A stretch of 38,331 nucleotides of DNA from Bryobacterales bacterium (GTDB lineage Bacteria > Acidobacteriota > Terriglobia > Bryobacterales > Bryobacteraceae). The notes under the pieces are model-generated. The model saw nothing but the letters and a program-made list of their open reading frames with translations. It did not search any database and had not been told where the DNA came from. This document shows positions 16,924 through 27,762 of this stretch, in pieces (within the stretch, counting starts at the first letter, position 1; each line of letters opens with the position of its first letter). The stretch lies in assembly GCA_003136675.1 (NCBI GenBank), contig PLFE01000057.1:7904-46234 (forward strand). The letters run 5' to 3'. The translations under genes and the position numbers were made by a program.

Positions 16924-17543
16924 CGCGCTTCCAGCCGTCGCCGTTCTTCCTGAAGCAGTTCGGATCGCCGGCGCAATTTGATGCTTTCGTCGATATGCCG
17001 CCAGAATTTCACGAAATAGCCGATGGCCGATGTGACGGCGAAGAAAACCACCACCCACATACAAAAAGAACCCAACGCGCGAAATGACGGGTGGCGTAAC
17101 CCCAGAAGAACAACACAGATTGCCACCACTTGAGAAATCATTTTAGTCTTGCCGAGGTCGCTGGCCTGAATGGTGTACCCTTCAGCCGCGGCAATACTAC
17201 GCAGGCCGGAAACGGCAAACTCCCGCCCAATAATCAGGATGGCCAGATAGCCGGGAACCGCGCGGACCTGCACCAGGGCGACAAGAGCAGCCGAAATCAG
17301 CAGCTTATCGGCGATGGGGTCAAGCAGTGTTCCCACTGTGGTTACCTGCCGCCAGCGTCTGGCCAGATAGCCATCCAGTAAATCAGTGGCGGCGGCGCAC
17401 ATGAAAATTCCCAATGCCAGGATATCGTTCGATATAAAAATCCCGCTCGTCAGGTGGAACGAGATTTTCTCCTGCACCATCGCGGAAACCAGCAACGGAA
17501 CGAAGAAAATACGGAGCAGGGTCAGTGAATTGGGGAAATTCAC
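16878..17543 (-). CDS. pgsA: CDP-diacylglycerol-glycerol-3-phosphate 3-phosphatidyltransferase
   Basis: Makes phosphatidylglycerol phosphate from CDP-diacylglycerol and sn-glycerol-3-phosphate, the committed step to phosphatidylglycerol and cardiolipin. It is a 221-residue integral membrane protein. The CDP-alcohol phosphatidyltransferase signature D-x2-DG-x2-AR-x8-G-x3-D-x3-D is complete: D54, D57, G58, A61, R62, G71, D75 and D79. The N-terminal NSLTLLRIFFVPLLV is typical of PgsA. It starts with GTG (17543-17541), with GGGAG about 11 nt before it, a rather long spacing. The charged C-terminal tail (about 185-221) is encoded across the 46-bp overlap with rodZ. Confidence 0.93.
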   Translation of the reverse strand: MNFPNSLTLLRIFFVPLLVSAMVQEKISFHLTSGIFISNDILALGIFMCAAATDLLDGYLARRWRQVTTVGTLLDPIADKLLISAALVALVQVRAVPGYLAILIIGREFAVSGLRSIAAAEGYTIQASDLGKTKMISQVVAICVVLLGLRHPSFRALGSFCMWVVVFFAVTSAIGYFVKFWRHIDESIKLRRRSELLQEERRRLEARQRGSETGSGVGVRT

Positions 17544-17733
17544 GGGTTTGAAATCTCCCGGAATTTGTGGAAAATATGTAGGGCTTTAGCGCCACACAGG
17601 TTTTTCGCGGCCCTCGACGCCAACCGGAACGGAATTCTCGTAACTCCATGAAAAGGTGAGGACGCAGCCGCGCCGGACCTCATCGGATAGAGGAAAGCCG
17701 ACGACCGTTCATTCCAAATCTTCATGTAGGCAG

Positions 17734-19080
17734 TCACGACTTCCCCACAGACTTTTCCACAGGCTGGCCCGGCGTCAGCCACAGCGACAATCTCTCGCGG
17801 ACCGCTGCCGGCACCGCGGCGTCCACGTCGCAGACACCGTCATGATACTCCAAAGCGATCACCCTCGCGCTCTCATGCAAGAGAGCAATATCCGCGCCAT
17901 GGCCGGCGGGGATGCGGAAGTGCTCCACATCCTGCGCATCGGACGGCAGCACGCGGTCGATCGACGCCAGAAGATCGGGAACGCCCACGCCCGTTAGTCC
18001 GCTCATCAGAACCGCTGGCGGGTAGGGCGGGGAGCTGTGCCGTAACACGGAGCGCGTGAGCGCGTCCGAGTCTCTCGCTTCCTCGGGCGAATCCGGAGGC
18101 AGGCGGTCGCTCTTGTTGAGAATCAGGATCTGCGGCGTTGTCGCCGCGCCGATTTCGCCAAGCACCTTCATCACCTGCTCCGCCTGTTCGGCGGCGCCTT
18201 CCGAAGATGCATCCACCACGTGCAAAATAAGAGCTGCCTCCGCCACCTCTTCCAGAGTGGCACGAAACGCGTGCACCAGAGTGGTGGGAAGGTTTCGAAT
18301 AAATCCTACCGTGTCGCTGAGTAAAGCCTTTCTACGGGAAGGCAACTGGATGGAGCGCACCGTGGGATCGAGCGTTGCGAACATTTTGCGATCCGCCAGC
18401 ACGTGCGCGCTGGTCAGCCGGTTGAATAGTGTACTCTTGCCGGCGTTGGTGTAGCCCACCAGAGCGATGGTCGCGAGCGGCACCGCCTGGCGTTGACGCC
18501 GGTGCAACGTGCGCCCGGCGCGCACCTTCTCGATTTCCTCCTGGATTTTCTTAATCCGGCGGTGAACGCGCCTGCGATCCGTCTCCAGCTTGGTTTCGCC
18601 CGGCCCGCGCGTTCCAATGCCGCCGCCCAGGCGCGACATGGAGGCGCCGTGGCCCGAAAGCCGCGGCAGCAAATAGTTCAACTGAGCGAGTTCGACTTGC
18701 AGCCTGCCCTCGCGTGTCCGCGCCCGGGACGCGAAGATATCCAGAATCAGCTGGGTTCTGTCGATCACCTTCAGGTCGAGCAGCTTTTCGAGGTTGCGCT
18801 GCTGCGTAGGGCTGAGATCGAAATCGATGATGACCAGGTCGGCTTCGACGGATTTCGAGAGCGCCAGCAGTTCGTCCACTTTGCCCCGCCCGAGCAAGGT
18901 CGCTGCATCGGCCGCGCCGCGAATCTGCGTCGTCTCGGCAACAGGCGCCGCGCCCGCACTGCCGGCCAGTTCCCTCAGCTCCTCAAGGGAGTCTTCCGTG
19001 TCTGTCCCTTTGTGGGCGGACTTGATCGCAAAACCTACCAGGACAGCGCGTTCGTCGGTATTAGGCTTCAGTGACTTCAT
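17734..19080 (-). CDS. hflX: Ribosome-associated GTPase HflX
   Basis: A 448-residue HflX, which binds the 50S subunit and rescues or splits stalled ribosomes. The N-terminal HflX domain includes GRGKVDEL (64-71) and the glycine-rich [16 protein letters not shown] (151-166). The GTPase domain has G1 GYTNAGKST (209-217), G3 DTVGF (256-260) and G4 NKSD. The ATG at 19080 lies inside the end of hfq (20-bp overlap), so the two are translationally coupled, as in the hfq-hflX arrangement of proteobacteria. The frame continues upstream to 19122, but the conserved protein begins at [12 protein letters not shown]. Two DnaA-box-like sequences fall within its last codons. Confidence 0.93.
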   Translation of the reverse strand: MKSLKPNTDERAVLVGFAIKSAHKGTDTEDSLEELRELAGSAGAAPVAETTQIRGAADAATLLGRGKVDELLALSKSVEADLVIIDFDLSPTQQRNLEKLLDLKVIDRTQLILDIFASRARTREGRLQVELAQLNYLLPRLSGHGASMSRLGGGIGTRGPGETKLETDRRRVHRRIKKIQEEIEKVRAGRTLHRRQRQAVPLATIALVGYTNAGKSTLFNRLTSAHVLADRKMFATLDPTVRSIQLPSRRKALLSDTVGFIRNLPTTLVHAFRATLEEVAEAALILHVVDASSEGAAEQAEQVMKVLGEIGAATTPQILILNKSDRLPPDSPEEARDSDALTRSVLRHSSPPYPPAVLMSGLTGVGVPDLLASIDRVLPSDAQDVEHFRIPAGHGADIALLHESARVIALEYHDGVCDVDAAVPAAVRERLSLWLTPGQPVEKSVGKS

Positions 19081-19360
19081 GACGCACTTCCGCCGGGGTG
19101 TTCTCTCCGGTTTTGGCCGCAACGGGCGGAGGTGGGTGGCTCACGGGATGCAAGGCTCGCCCGGTGACGACTGTCGAGATCGCGTGTTTGAAGACCAGAT
19201 GCTCCTGGCTATTCGATTCCAGGATCAGCGAGTACTTATCGAAGCTTTTGATCCGGCCATTCAGCCGTACCCCGCCCAGCAAGTAGATCGTGACCGAGGT
19301 CTTCTCTTTGCGAGCGTTGTTCAGAAAGCTATCTTGGATGTTCTGAGATGATTTTTCCAT
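19061..19360 (-). CDS. hfq: RNA chaperone Hfq
   Basis: A 99-residue Sm-like RNA chaperone that forms hexamers and pairs small RNAs with mRNAs. The N-terminal [20 protein letters not shown] contains the Sm1 strand and the conserved Gln of the proximal face. [15 protein letters not shown] continues Sm1 and FKHAISTV (58-65) is the Sm2 signature. A Pro-rich, low-complexity C-terminal tail of about 30 residues follows, ending in charged residues. The ATG at 19360 was chosen because Hfq homology begins there; the frame itself extends to 19405. It is the first gene of hfq-hflX and diverges from the FAH-family gene. Confidence 0.94.
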   Translation of the reverse strand: MEKSSQNIQDSFLNNARKEKTSVTIYLLGGVRLNGRIKSFDKYSLILESNSQEHLVFKHAISTVVTGRALHPVSHPPPPVAAKTGENTPAEVRHEVTEA

Positions 19361-19414
19361 CCGGCCCGGGGTTTCTCGAAGCGAAGTCTGAACGTATTCT
19401 CCCATTAAGTTTGG

Positions 19415-20107
19415 ATGCTGTGCGCGGTTGTAGTAGCTTCAGTACTTGTGATGCCTCATCGATGTGTTCGAATTCTAACAGATGGAAGAAGTGGGCCGCC
19501 TTGTGCACCCACCAAGCTGATTGGCGTCGGATTGAATTACCGCAGCCATCTCGGGGGTAGGAAGCTTCCCGAAACGCCGGAGCTTTTCTATAAACCGCCT
19601 TCATCGCTCATCGGCGACGGTGAAGCGATCCGGATTCCGCCGGACGCCACCGACGTTCATTTTGAGGGGGAACTGGTGTTGGTGATCGGGAAGATGGTCA
19701 GGAACGCGACGCGCGAGCAAGCCATTGACGCGATCTACGGCGTCACCTGTGGCAATGACGTGAGCGACCGCAACTGGCAGCGTGGGGAGAAAAAAGACCT
19801 GCAATGGTGGCGCGCCAAGGGGTGCGACACGTTCGCCCCTTTAGGGCCGGCAATTGTGACGGGCCTCGATTATTCCAATCTCATGCTGGAGACGCGCGTG
19901 AATGGGAAGGTAGCGCAGAGGGCCCCAACGTCCGATCTGGTGCATGATTGCCCCTCGATTGTCAGTTGGGCCAGCCGTTGGGTCACGCTGATGCCCGGCG
20001 ATTTGATTTACACGGGCACGCCTGGGGATACGTTCGCGTTGCAACCCGGCGATGTGGTGGAAGTGGAGATTGAGGGGATCGGGGTGCTAAGGAATCCAGT
20101 CGTCTGA
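19415..20107 (+). CDS. Fumarylacetoacetate hydrolase (FAH) family protein
   Basis: A 230-residue member of the FAH superfamily, which includes fumarylpyruvate hydrolases, oxaloacetate decarboxylases/tautomerases and 2-hydroxyhepta-2,4-dienedioate isomerases. [12 protein letters not shown] opens the fold. [11 protein letters not shown] carries the two metal-binding Glu residues and [14 protein letters not shown] supplies the later Asp region. [13 protein letters not shown] is the conserved C-terminal motif. Length matches the short YcgM-like forms; the exact substrate is not readable. The first ATG (19415) adds a hydrophobic [12 protein letters not shown] that is odd for a cytosolic enzyme. 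The ATG at 19451 (218 aa) may be the true start; neither has a good Shine-Dalgarno. Confidence 0.85.
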   Translation: MLCAVVVASVLVMPHRCVRILTDGRSGPPCAPTKLIGVGLNYRSHLGGRKLPETPELFYKPPSSLIGDGEAIRIPPDATDVHFEGELVLVIGKMVRNATREQAIDAIYGVTCGNDVSDRNWQRGEKKDLQWWRAKGCDTFAPLGPAIVTGLDYSNLMLETRVNGKVAQRAPTSDLVHDCPSIVSWASRWVTLMPGDLIYTGTPGDTFALQPGDVVEVEIEGIGVLRNPVV

Positions 20108-20133
20108 GCGCGCCGCAACTCGCTCTATTGGCC

Positions 20134-20398
20134 ATGCTCATGCACACCCCAAATCTGAGAAAGGTGCGCGGTTCCACAATGCTGGCTGTTCCGCCAGCGA
20201 TCCTGGATCTGCTCCACTTGCAACCTGTGGCAACGGTGAGCCTCGCCGTGGAGGGGGACCGCCTGATCGTCCAACCGCAAACCAAAGCCCCGGTATACGT
20301 TGGAGGAACTTCTTGCTCAGTGCGATCCCCAGGCGCCCATCGGCGAGGAAGATCGTGCTTGGCTGGATTCGCCCCCTGTGGGGCGGGAACTCCTGTGA
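20134..20398 (+). pseudogene. mazE: mazE-type (AbrB-fold) antitoxin gene with a one-base frameshift
   Basis: From the ATG at 20134 or 20140 the frame reads an AbrB/MazE DNA-binding domain: LRKVRGSTMLAVPPAILDLL, then VEGDRLIVQPQTK. At the CCCC run 20288-20291 the frame is lost. One base out of phase, the expected MazE tail continues as RYTLEELLAQCDPQAPIGEE, then DRAWLDSPPVGRELL, and stops at TGA 20396-20398. One extra C explains the break exactly. The tail normally wraps and neutralises MazF, so the product should be inactive. The stop overlaps the mazF GTG as GTGA, the usual operon arrangement. It follows the FAH-family gene by about 26 bp. Confidence 0.8.
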
Positions 20399-20634
20399 AG
20401 AGAGGGGATATTCATCTGGGCACGAGCAGCAGGGGGTTCTGCCAGTCTTGGTGGTATCTCCAGCGCTTCAACACCTTGACACACGTTCCCGTTGTGCTCC
20501 CGACAATCTCGGGTGGCAATTTGGCTCGGCAGGCGGGATTCACGGTTTCATTGCAGGGTCCCGGTAGCCGAACCACGGGCGTCGCGGGACATCAGGGATC
20601 GGTATTGGCTAGGATTGCTCCCCTCTTCAGCTAA
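20395..20634 (+). pseudogene. mazF: mazF-type endoribonuclease toxin gene, frameshifted and with two deletions
   Basis: Fragments of MazF appear in order but in two frames. VKRGDIHL comes from the GTG at 20395. SSGHEQQGVLPVLVVSPA is in another frame (about 20412-20465). FNTLTHVPVVLPTISGGNLA and GFTVSLQGPGSRTTGV return in the first frame. A short stretch before SGHEQQG and about 25 residues after RTTGV (the usual RCDQPRALD...VPDAIMDE part) are missing, and the piece ends with VLARIAPLFS and TAA. Several independent lesions make a sequencing error unlikely. The toxin should be dead. The 3' end overlaps the convergent methyltransferase by 8 bp. Confidence 0.8.
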
Positions 20635-21334
20635 TCTTTCGAGCGATAATCCGGAGCCGTCGATAGTCCGCGATCCATTTTCCATCACCCCACAGCACGG
20701 GCCGTAGGTCCCCTTCCACGTCCTCAATCGGGCGGGTATTATCCGGCCGGAACGTAGCGATCCAATCCCGCAGGCCCCGCTCACCACCCGCCAGCTCTGT
20801 TGGCCGAGCAAAGATCACCGCGTTCAGCACTTCCAGCCCCTGCCGCTCCAGCACGCCGGCATACTCGGCAATGCTCGGGAAGTAATTGTGAATCTTCGTT
20901 TCGAGGGCTGCTGAGATCAGCGCGATATTTCCCTGCGCTCCCATCTCCAGCACCAGGCGCCCACCTGGACGGAGCGCCGCACTCAGCGAAGCCGCCGCGA
21001 CATCGGCTTCCTGAATCCAATGCAGGGCGGCATTGGAAAACACCGCGTGGAAGGCGAGATCGCTGCGAAACTCGCGCAAATCCGCCAACTGGAAACGTAA
21101 TTTAGGGAAATTCTGCCTCGCCTGTGCGATCATAGCGGGACTCGAATCAATCCCCAGCACGTCCGCGCCGCATTCGGAAATTTTCGCGGTCAGGTGACCC
21201 GTGCCGCAACCGGCATCAAGAATGCGCTCGCCGGCCTGCGGGTTCAACAGCGATACAAGATCCGCGCCGTACTCCCATACGAACGAATGGCTGCCCTCGT
21301 ACCGGGCCGGATCCCAATCGGCCGACCGCGCCAT
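20627..21334 (-). CDS. Class I SAM methyltransferase, trans-aconitate 2-methyltransferase-like
   Basis: A 235-residue methyltransferase. WDPARYEGSHSFVWEYGADL at the N-terminus resembles Tam-type enzymes. ILDAGCGTGHLT (about 38-49) is SAM motif I, VLGIDSSPAMI the acidic motif II, and FSNAALHWI and LRPGGRLVLEMG the later motifs. Tam methylates trans-aconitate, but many paralogues act on other small molecules, so only the class is sure. Its ATG lies 1 nt after the gyrB stop, so it is probably read from the gyrB message. The 3' end overlaps the mazF remnant. Confidence 0.83.
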   Translation of the reverse strand: MARSADWDPARYEGSHSFVWEYGADLVSLLNPQAGERILDAGCGTGHLTAKISECGADVLGIDSSPAMIAQARQNFPKLRFQLADLREFRSDLAFHAVFSNAALHWIQEADVAAASLSAALRPGGRLVLEMGAQGNIALISAALETKIHNYFPSIAEYAGVLERQGLEVLNAVIFARPTELAGGERGLRDWIATFRPDNTRPIEDVEGDLRPVLWGDGKWIADYRRLRIIARKIS

Positions 21335-21335
21335 A

Positions 21336-23777
<2,442 letters not shown>

Positions 23778-23792
23778 CTATTTCAAGAATCC

Positions 23793-24917
23793 TCAAATGC
23801 GCATGGGCATGACGACGTAGCGATAGCTCTGGCTCTGCGTCCCATCGCCTGCCGGCAGCCATGGCTGCAGCTCGCCTGCGCTCTTCTCGTCTTTCAGCGA
23901 GAACGCCACTTCGTCCTGCGAGATGGCCCGCATGAAATCCAGCAGATACTGCGCGTTGAAACCAATCTCCATCGCCGGACCCTGGTACTCCGTCGATACG
24001 CTTTCCTCGCTCTCACCAGTCTCAACCGACGAGGAGAACACACGAACCTCACCCGGCTCGAAGCGCACCCGGATCGCTCGCGAACGCTCATCCGCAAACT
24101 GCGCCACGCGCTCGATCGCCGAACGAATCTCCGCCTTCGACATGCGCGCGATGTGTTCGTTCTCTTTCGGCAGCACACGTTCATAATCCGGAAAATTCCC
24201 GGTGAGCTTCCGCGTGATCAAAAGCCGGTCGCCAAACTGGAAGAACAGATGATTGTCGTCACTCGACAAATGCGCCTTCTGATCTGGCGTTCCTTCGGCC
24301 GCGAGCTTCGCAATTTCGTTCATGGCCTTGCGCGGTACCAGAGCACGGAAACTCTTATTGGCGGGGTCCGCCAGTTGCTGGTCCACAAACGCCAGCCGGT
24401 GCCCGTCGGTTGACACCATGGTCACTCCCTCCGGCTTCACCAGCAGCAGCGCGCCATTCAACGTAAAGCGCGATTCCTCCAGCGAGATCGCGAAATACGT
24501 CCGGGCGATGAGAGACGCCAGCAGGCCGTATGGGATCTCCGCAATCTGCTCCGGCATCTCCGGTAGTTCCGGAAAGCTTTCCCGGCTCATGCCGGCAATC
24601 TTGGTCTTGGACTTCCCACAGGTGATCGACGCCCAGTGGTTCTCCAGGAATTTGAACGTGATGTCCGCATCCGGAAGCAGGCGGACGTAGTCCAGAAGCC
24701 GCCGCGCCGGAATGGTTCCAGCACCCTCTTTCTTCACTCGGGCGGGACACGAACAGCGGATTCCCAATTCCAGATCCGTCGCGGTCAAAAACACGCGATC
24801 CCCTTCCGCCTGGATCAAAACATTCGACAGAATCGGGATGGTCGTCTTCTTTTCGACAACACCCTGAGACAAGCCCAACTCGCGCACCAGATCGCTTTTG
24901 CTGACGGTGAATTCCAT
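23793..24917 (-). CDS. dnaN: DNA polymerase III beta sliding clamp
   Basis: The 374-residue beta clamp, a ring-forming processivity factor for replication. The three topologically similar domains are visible: MEFTVSKSDL to about 120, about 130-245 (GVTMVSTDGHRLAF is the domain-2 signature), and 250-374, ending in the canonical SYRYVVMPMRI that helps form the partner-binding groove. GGGAGAG stands 6 nt before the ATG, a strong Shine-Dalgarno. A likely promoter lies at 25008-25037, so dnaN and gyrB can be expressed separately from dnaA. A GGTTCTT/AAGAACC hairpin (24942-24948, 24961-24967) would form in the dnaN leader. Confidence 0.97.
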   Translation of the reverse strand: MEFTVSKSDLVRELGLSQGVVEKKTTIPILSNVLIQAEGDRVFLTATDLELGIRCSCPARVKKEGAGTIPARRLLDYVRLLPDADITFKFLENHWASITCGKSKTKIAGMSRESFPELPEMPEQIAEIPYGLLASLIARTYFAISLEESRFTLNGALLLVKPEGVTMVSTDGHRLAFVDQQLADPANKSFRALVPRKAMNEIAKLAAEGTPDQKAHLSSDDNHLFFQFGDRLLITRKLTGNFPDYERVLPKENEHIARMSKAEIRSAIERVAQFADERSRAIRVRFEPGEVRVFSSSVETGESEESVSTEYQGPAMEIGFNAQYLLDFMRAISQDEVAFSLKDEKSAGELQPWLPAGDGTQSQSYRYVVMPMRI

Positions 24918-24989
24918 CCATCTCTCCCATTACTTCTGATAGGTTCTTAAATCTATACAGAAGAACCCGTATTAGTAGGCCTGTCGAAA

Positions 24990-25070
24990 CTGTTGATTTC
25001 TTCCTAAATTATACAAAATTCAACAGGTTCGTGTCTCAGCAGATTTAGGAAAACGCCGCGGACGAACCTG
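24990..25070. repeat. Overlapping inverted repeats in the dnaA-dnaN spacer
   Basis: Three perfect inverted repeats interleave here: CTGTTGA (24990-24996) with TCAACAG (25020-25026); TTCCTAAAT (25001-25009) with ATTTAGGAA (25043-25051); and CAGGTTCGT (25024-25032) with ACGAACCTG (25062-25070). The second pair brackets the predicted dnaN promoter, and the first is centred on its -10. The local sequence is AT-rich compared with the genes around it. The arms could be operator half-sites, part of a replication origin, or alternative RNA structures. Which of these cannot be decided from the sequence. Confidence 0.5.
25008..25037 (-). promoter_or_regulatory. Probable sigma-70 promoter of dnaN-gyrB
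   Basis: On the minus strand, GAGACA (25037-25032, 4/6 to TTGACA), an 18-nt spacer and a perfect TATAAT (25013-25008) are followed by dnaN about 90 bp downstream. The flanking inverted repeats suggest regulation at this site. The hexamers are directly visible; activity is inferred. Confidence 0.5.
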
Positions 25071-25142
25071 CAAAACCCGCCCTGCAACCGGATATTTACA
25101 GAAAACCTCTCCGGATCACAAGGGGGGCTGTGGACGAAAACG

Positions 25143-26453
25143 CTAACCACCTTGTAATGAGTCGGTTAGACTGTGTAAGATCCTGTTCAATTCGGGATCT
25201 GTCACCCGTTTCTTGGTAACCACCCCAATCGAGTGAATCACAGTGGTGTGATGCTTTCCGCCGAATGCCCGGCCGATCTCCGGAAGTGAGGCCGCCGTCA
25301 GCTCCTTCACCAGATACATCGCCACCTGGCGGGGGTGCACGATCGCGCGCGTATTGCTCTTTTCCTTGAGTTGCGCTTGCCGCACGCCAAACTTCTCCGC
25401 TACAGCCTTCTGGATGGCGTCAATGGTCACGCGGCGGTCCTGCGCATGCAGCAGGTGCTTCAGGCATTGCTGCGCCATGGGCAGGGTGATCTGAGCCCCG
25501 GTGAGCGACGAATAAGCGATCAGCTTTACCAGCGCGCCCTCCAGCTCGCGCACGTTGGACTTCGTGCGGGACGCCACGAACGTCCGGACATCATCGGGAA
25601 GCCGCACTCCCTCCATCTCGGCCTTCTTGTCCAGAATGGCCATCTTCGTTTCCAGGTCCGGGGCTTGGATATCCGCCATCAAACCCCATTCGAACCGCGA
25701 CCGCAGTCGGTCCAGCAATCCGGGAATCTCTTTCGGCGGCGCATCGCTTGAAATCACGATCTGCTTCTGGTGGTCGTGCAGTTCATTGAACGTGTGGAAC
25801 AGTTCATCCTGCGTCCGTTCCTTGCTGCCCAGCAATTGAATGTCGTCGATCAGCAGAACGTCCGCCGACCGGTAGCGCTGCCGCAGTGCTGCCATATGGT
25901 CGAAGCGGATGCCGGAAATCACTTCATTCATGAACCGCTCGCTCGAAGTGTAGATCACGCGCATTTTATTCGAACTGATAAGCGCCCGTCCAATGGCATG
26001 CATCAGATGCGTCTTGCCCATCCCGACCCCGCCATAAATGAACAGCGGGTTGTAGCTGCGCGATGGATTTGTGGCCACCGATCGCGCTGCCGCGTGCGCG
26101 AACTGATTGCTCGCTCCCACCACGAACGAATCGAACGTGAAACGCGGATTCAACGCGCTCATCAGGGAAGAAGGATCCTCCGGCACAGGATCGGCAATGG
26201 GTTCGTGTCGCTCGCTGTATGCGGGGTGATACGTCACCAGGCGGAAGTGCGACCCGTTTACGTTGCGCACCATGGAATGGATCAGGTCGCCATATTCCGA
26301 TTCAAGCCATTGCCGCGTCTGCTGATCGGGAACAAACACATGAAGGGTTTCGCCCTCCACTCGATCAAGCGCCGTGCGGCTGACCCAATTATCGAAACTC
26401 TCGGTGCTAAGCGTCGACGCTAGCTGTACTTTGATCTGATCCCACGCGTTCAT
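25143..26453 (-). CDS. dnaA: Chromosomal replication initiator DnaA
   Basis: The replication initiator, 436 residues. Domain I (NAWDQIKVQLASTLSTESFDNWV) is at the N-terminus, a short domain II linker follows (about 80-100), and the AAA+ domain III has Walker A GGVGMGKTH (141-149) and Walker B LLIDDIQ (200-206). The C-terminal DNA-binding domain IV contains the DnaA signature around PEIGRAFGGKHHTTVIHSI. The ATG at 26453 was chosen over the ATG 6 bp upstream (26459) because AGGA stands 6 nt before it and DnaA proteins commonly begin MNAWDQ. A near-DnaA-box (TGTGGACGA, 25129-25137) lies just after the stop. Confidence 0.96.
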   Translation of the reverse strand: MNAWDQIKVQLASTLSTESFDNWVSRTALDRVEGETLHVFVPDQQTRQWLESEYGDLIHSMVRNVNGSHFRLVTYHPAYSERHEPIADPVPEDPSSLMSALNPRFTFDSFVVGASNQFAHAAARSVATNPSRSYNPLFIYGGVGMGKTHLMHAIGRALISSNKMRVIYTSSERFMNEVISGIRFDHMAALRQRYRSADVLLIDDIQLLGSKERTQDELFHTFNELHDHQKQIVISSDAPPKEIPGLLDRLRSRFEWGLMADIQAPDLETKMAILDKKAEMEGVRLPDDVRTFVASRTKSNVRELEGALVKLIAYSSLTGAQITLPMAQQCLKHLLHAQDRRVTIDAIQKAVAEKFGVRQAQLKEKSNTRAIVHPRQVAMYLVKELTAASLPEIGRAFGGKHHTTVIHSIGVVTKKRVTDPELNRILHSLTDSLQGG

Positions 26454-26848
26454 ACACATTCCTGACGGCGAACTTGTCGCTGTTTTGTAACTCAGTCCAC
26501 AAGCAACAGCCGCCCAATGGACCCCCTCCAGGAGAGCCCTGAGCGAACAATTCCTCTTTAGTCCTGAACTGAGTAAACCGCGGCGTCTCGGCTGAAAATC
26601 CGGGTGGCGATCCGAGGATGTTGCGGCATTGGTTTCAAAACAGCAGCACTCACTTTAACACAAGCACGCCGTCTCGCAAGGGGCAAATAAAGTATTGTCT
26701 TGTAACGACTTGCATAAAACAGGATCACCTGAAAATGGTTGTTTTCGGTGGCAGTCCCAGGTTCGTATTCGGCCACGAAAACGCTCGTGTCAAGCCACCA
26801 TGTTTGACACCAGCATCGAAACCATAAGAGAATAGGACTTCCGGTTTC
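26454..26848. other. 395-bp non-coding region between dnaA and tRNA-Gly
   Basis: No credible gene is seen; the one 72-codon open frame (minus, 26558-26776) has no recognisable features. The region should hold the dnaA promoter. The best minus-strand candidate is TTGCGA (26679-26674), 16 nt, TAAAGT (26657-26652), each 4/6 to consensus, about 200 bp from dnaA. The tRNA promoter is at the other end (26804-26833). A weak DnaA-box-like CAGTCCACA (near 26495) is present, but no cluster of good boxes, so I cannot call it the origin. The segment around 26680-26740 is the most AT-rich part. Confidence 0.5.
26804..26833 (+). promoter_or_regulatory. Promoter of tRNA-Gly
   Basis: A perfect TTGACA (26804-26809), an 18-nt spacer and GAGAAT (26828-26833, 4/6 including the key A2 and T6) end 15 bp before the mature tRNA 5' end, which leaves room for a short leader removed by RNase P. 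Confidence 0.5.
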
Positions 26849-26924
26849 GCGGGAGTAACTCAGTTGGTAGAGTGCGACCTTGCCAAGGTCGATGTCGCGG
26901 GTTCGAATCCCGTCTCCCGCTCCA
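26849..26924 (+). tRNA. tRNA-Gly (anticodon GCC)
   Basis: A 76-nt cloverleaf with encoded CCA. The acceptor GCGGGAG (26849-26855) pairs with CTCCCGC (26914-26920), followed by the discriminator T and CCA. The anticodon stem CGACC/GGTCG closes the loop TTGCCAA with anticodon GCC at 26882-26884, reading GGC and GGU. The T-loop is TTCGAAT. It stands alone upstream of cysH (51 bp away) and divergent from dnaA. No attachment-site duplication or integrase is present beside it. Confidence 0.97.
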
Positions 26925-26975
26925 TTTTCCCCTCTTGTTTAGAATCCAATTACCCCTTTCTCCATCAATAATGCA

Positions 26976-27746
26976 ATGATCGAGGTCCGCGCCCACCTTC
27001 GCACAGCCCAGGAGATCGTGGCATGGTCCATCGAAGAGTATGGCCGCGACCTCGCGGTCTGCACCAGCTTCCAGAAAACGGGCGCGGTGATTCTCGACAT
27101 GGCTTTGCGCATTGATCCTACCGTGAGGGTATTCACCCTCGATACGGGTCGCCTGCCCGACGAAACCTATCAGATGATTGAAATGATCCGGGATCGGTAT
27201 GGCGTTCAGGTAGAAACCGTTTCCCCCGAAACCAACGAGGTTGAGGCCATGGTCACCCGTTATGGGCCCAACCTGTTTCGGCGCGAGGTGCCGTTGCGGA
27301 TGCTCTGCTGCAAGATTCGCAAGGTTCGTCCGCTGGGCCGCAAATTGAAAGGATTCCGGGCCTATATGGTCGGTCTGCGGCGCGGCCAGAACCCCTCCCG
27401 CGCCGCGCTCCCCCAGGTCGACCACTCTTCCGAACTGGTAAAGATCAGCCCGCTTCTCGACTGGTCGAAACAGGAAGTGGACGAATACATCGCCCAGAAC
27501 GATTTGCCCGTCCATCCGCTCTATGAGCAGAGTTACACCAGTATCGGCTGCGGACCCTGCACCAGGGCGACGCTGCCGGGCGAGGACGAGCGCGCTGGCC
27601 GCTGGTGGTGGGAAGCGGAAGCCGAGAAAGAATGCGGCATCCACTTCACGCCCAATGGAAAGGCCGAGCGAACCGTTGACGTGCTCTTGCGCGAACTCGT
27701 CGACCCCGCGGAAGACTTCGAACTGGGATTCGATCCGGGACTGTAA
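26976..27746 (+). CDS. cysH: Assimilatory adenylylsulfate (APS) reductase, [4Fe-4S] type
   Basis: A 256-residue thioredoxin-dependent reductase that converts APS to sulfite and AMP in sulfate assimilation. The PP-loop-like fold has CTSFQKTGAVILDM at 29-42. Two Cys pairs, C111-C112 and C192-C195 (CGPC), are the four cluster ligands that distinguish APS reductases from the cluster-free PAPS enzymes. The catalytic Cys is C220 in the ECGIH motif. The start is the ATG at 26976; the ATG 5 nt before it is followed at once by a stop. A TAGAAT hexamer (26940-26945) lies upstream without a good -35, so expression may partly be read-through from the tRNA promoter. No other sulfate-assimilation gene is adjacent. 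Confidence 0.92.
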   Translation: MIEVRAHLRTAQEIVAWSIEEYGRDLAVCTSFQKTGAVILDMALRIDPTVRVFTLDTGRLPDETYQMIEMIRDRYGVQVETVSPETNEVEAMVTRYGPNLFRREVPLRMLCCKIRKVRPLGRKLKGFRAYMVGLRRGQNPSRAALPQVDHSSELVKISPLLDWSKQEVDEYIAQNDLPVHPLYEQSYTSIGCGPCTRATLPGEDERAGRWWWEAEAEKECGIHFTPNGKAERTVDVLLRELVDPAEDFELGFDPGL

Positions 27747-27762
27747 AGGTTCCAAGCCCGCT

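Noticed and set aside
19482..19520. A second frame reading [12 protein letters not shown] just before the FAH fold, suggesting a frameshift
   Set aside because: The main frame also reads a normal junction ([16 protein letters not shown]) and is open, and an in-frame stop lies just before 19482, so the gene is best taken as intact.
26558..26776. A 72-codon minus-strand open frame upstream of dnaA
   Set aside because: No homology I recognise, no Shine-Dalgarno and ordinary spacer composition. It is not an rpmH gene, which often sits here.
26849..26924. tRNA-Gly as an integration site for a mobile element
   Set aside because: No integrase, no direct repeat of the tRNA 3' end and no shift to foreign-looking genes were seen downstream.
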